Origin: Flavobacteriales bacterium
GTDB taxonomy: Bacteria; Bacteroidota; Bacteroidia; Flavobacteriales_D; Crocinitomicaceae
Direction: 5' to 3'
Length of the DNA: 7,400 bases
NCBI GenBank assembly: GCA_009926905.1
Contig: RFNX01000308.1
Coordinates: 1-7,400, forward strand
Shown piece by piece: positions 7,292 to 7,400 of the stretch; position 1 is the first letter of the stretch; each line of letters begins with the position of its first letter. The notes below the pieces were generated by a model, which was given only the letters and a program-made list of their open reading frames with translations, had not been told where the DNA came from and searched no databases. A program made the translations under genes and the position numbers.

Positions 7292-7400
7292 TCAATCACC
7301 AATCGTAACAAATTCTGTTCTTCTATTTTTAGCACGGTTTGATTCAGTTGTATTTGGCAATTTCGGATCCAACTCACCAAAACCATTTGCAGTTAAACGA
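7292..7400 (-). CDS. OmpA-family protein, C-terminal end only
   Basis: The last 35 codons of a leftward gene whose start lies beyond the right edge, ending in TGA at 7292-7294. The visible tail contains LTANGFGELDP, then an Asn/Thr-rich loop, then NRAKNRRTEFVTIGD. This is the end of the OmpA C-terminal (OmpA/MotB) domain, whose usual pattern is a G-x-G-E-x-x-P turn followed by RAxNRRxEF. That domain binds peptidoglycan non-covalently and tethers outer-membrane proteins or lipoproteins to the cell wall. The part of the domain with the diaminopimelate-binding residues, and any N-terminal barrel, TPR or PD40 region, lie outside the window, so the protein subtype cannot be given. It points the same way as purB across a 153-bp gap containing a candidate purB promoter, so it is probably a separate unit. 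Confidence 0.88.
   Translation of the reverse strand, partial: RLTANGFGELDPKLPNTTESNRAKNRRTEFVTIGD

Overview
This is an AT-rich window, roughly one third G+C by eye. The protein families and signals point to a member of the Bacteroidota, probably Flavobacteriia/Flavobacteriales. The evidence is a long RecQ with HRDC and extra C-terminal helix-turn-helix regions, a Bacteroidota-style PurB, a lipoprotein M1 peptidase of the leukotriene A4 hydrolase (LTA4H) type, starts without Shine-Dalgarno sequences, and a TAnnTTTG-type promoter element. Genus cannot be fixed from the sequence.

Layout. Bases 2-2212 (+) are the 5'-truncated but otherwise intact recQ gene. It meets, tail to tail with only 7 bases between stop codons, a leftward cluster that reads in the order purB (7138 to 5780), an uncharacterised secreted 532-residue protein (5776 to 4178) and a lipoprotein M1 aminopeptidase (4178 to 2220). 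The three are very tightly packed, with a 3-nt gap and then a 1-nt TAATG overlap, so they are very likely one transcription unit. A candidate promoter lies just upstream of purB at about 7155-7162. The right edge (7292-7400, -) holds the last 35 codons of an OmpA-family protein, recognised by its C-terminal peptidoglycan-binding signature; a 153-bp gap separates it from purB.

How the genes relate. recQ (DNA repair helicase) is independent of the leftward cluster. purB is purine biosynthesis in the cytoplasm, while the two genes behind it encode exported products: a periplasmic or secreted protein of unknown function and a membrane-anchored zinc peptidase. The packing suggests co-expression, but nothing in the sequence shows a shared pathway.

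No mobile element, CRISPR array, tRNA/rRNA, phage or defence system was seen. Mostly this is ordinary chromosomal sequence. The items most worth a second look are the unknown secreted protein paired with the LTA4H-like lipoprotein, the basic insertion in that peptidase, and the palindromic shared stop-codon junction between recQ and the peptidase gene.
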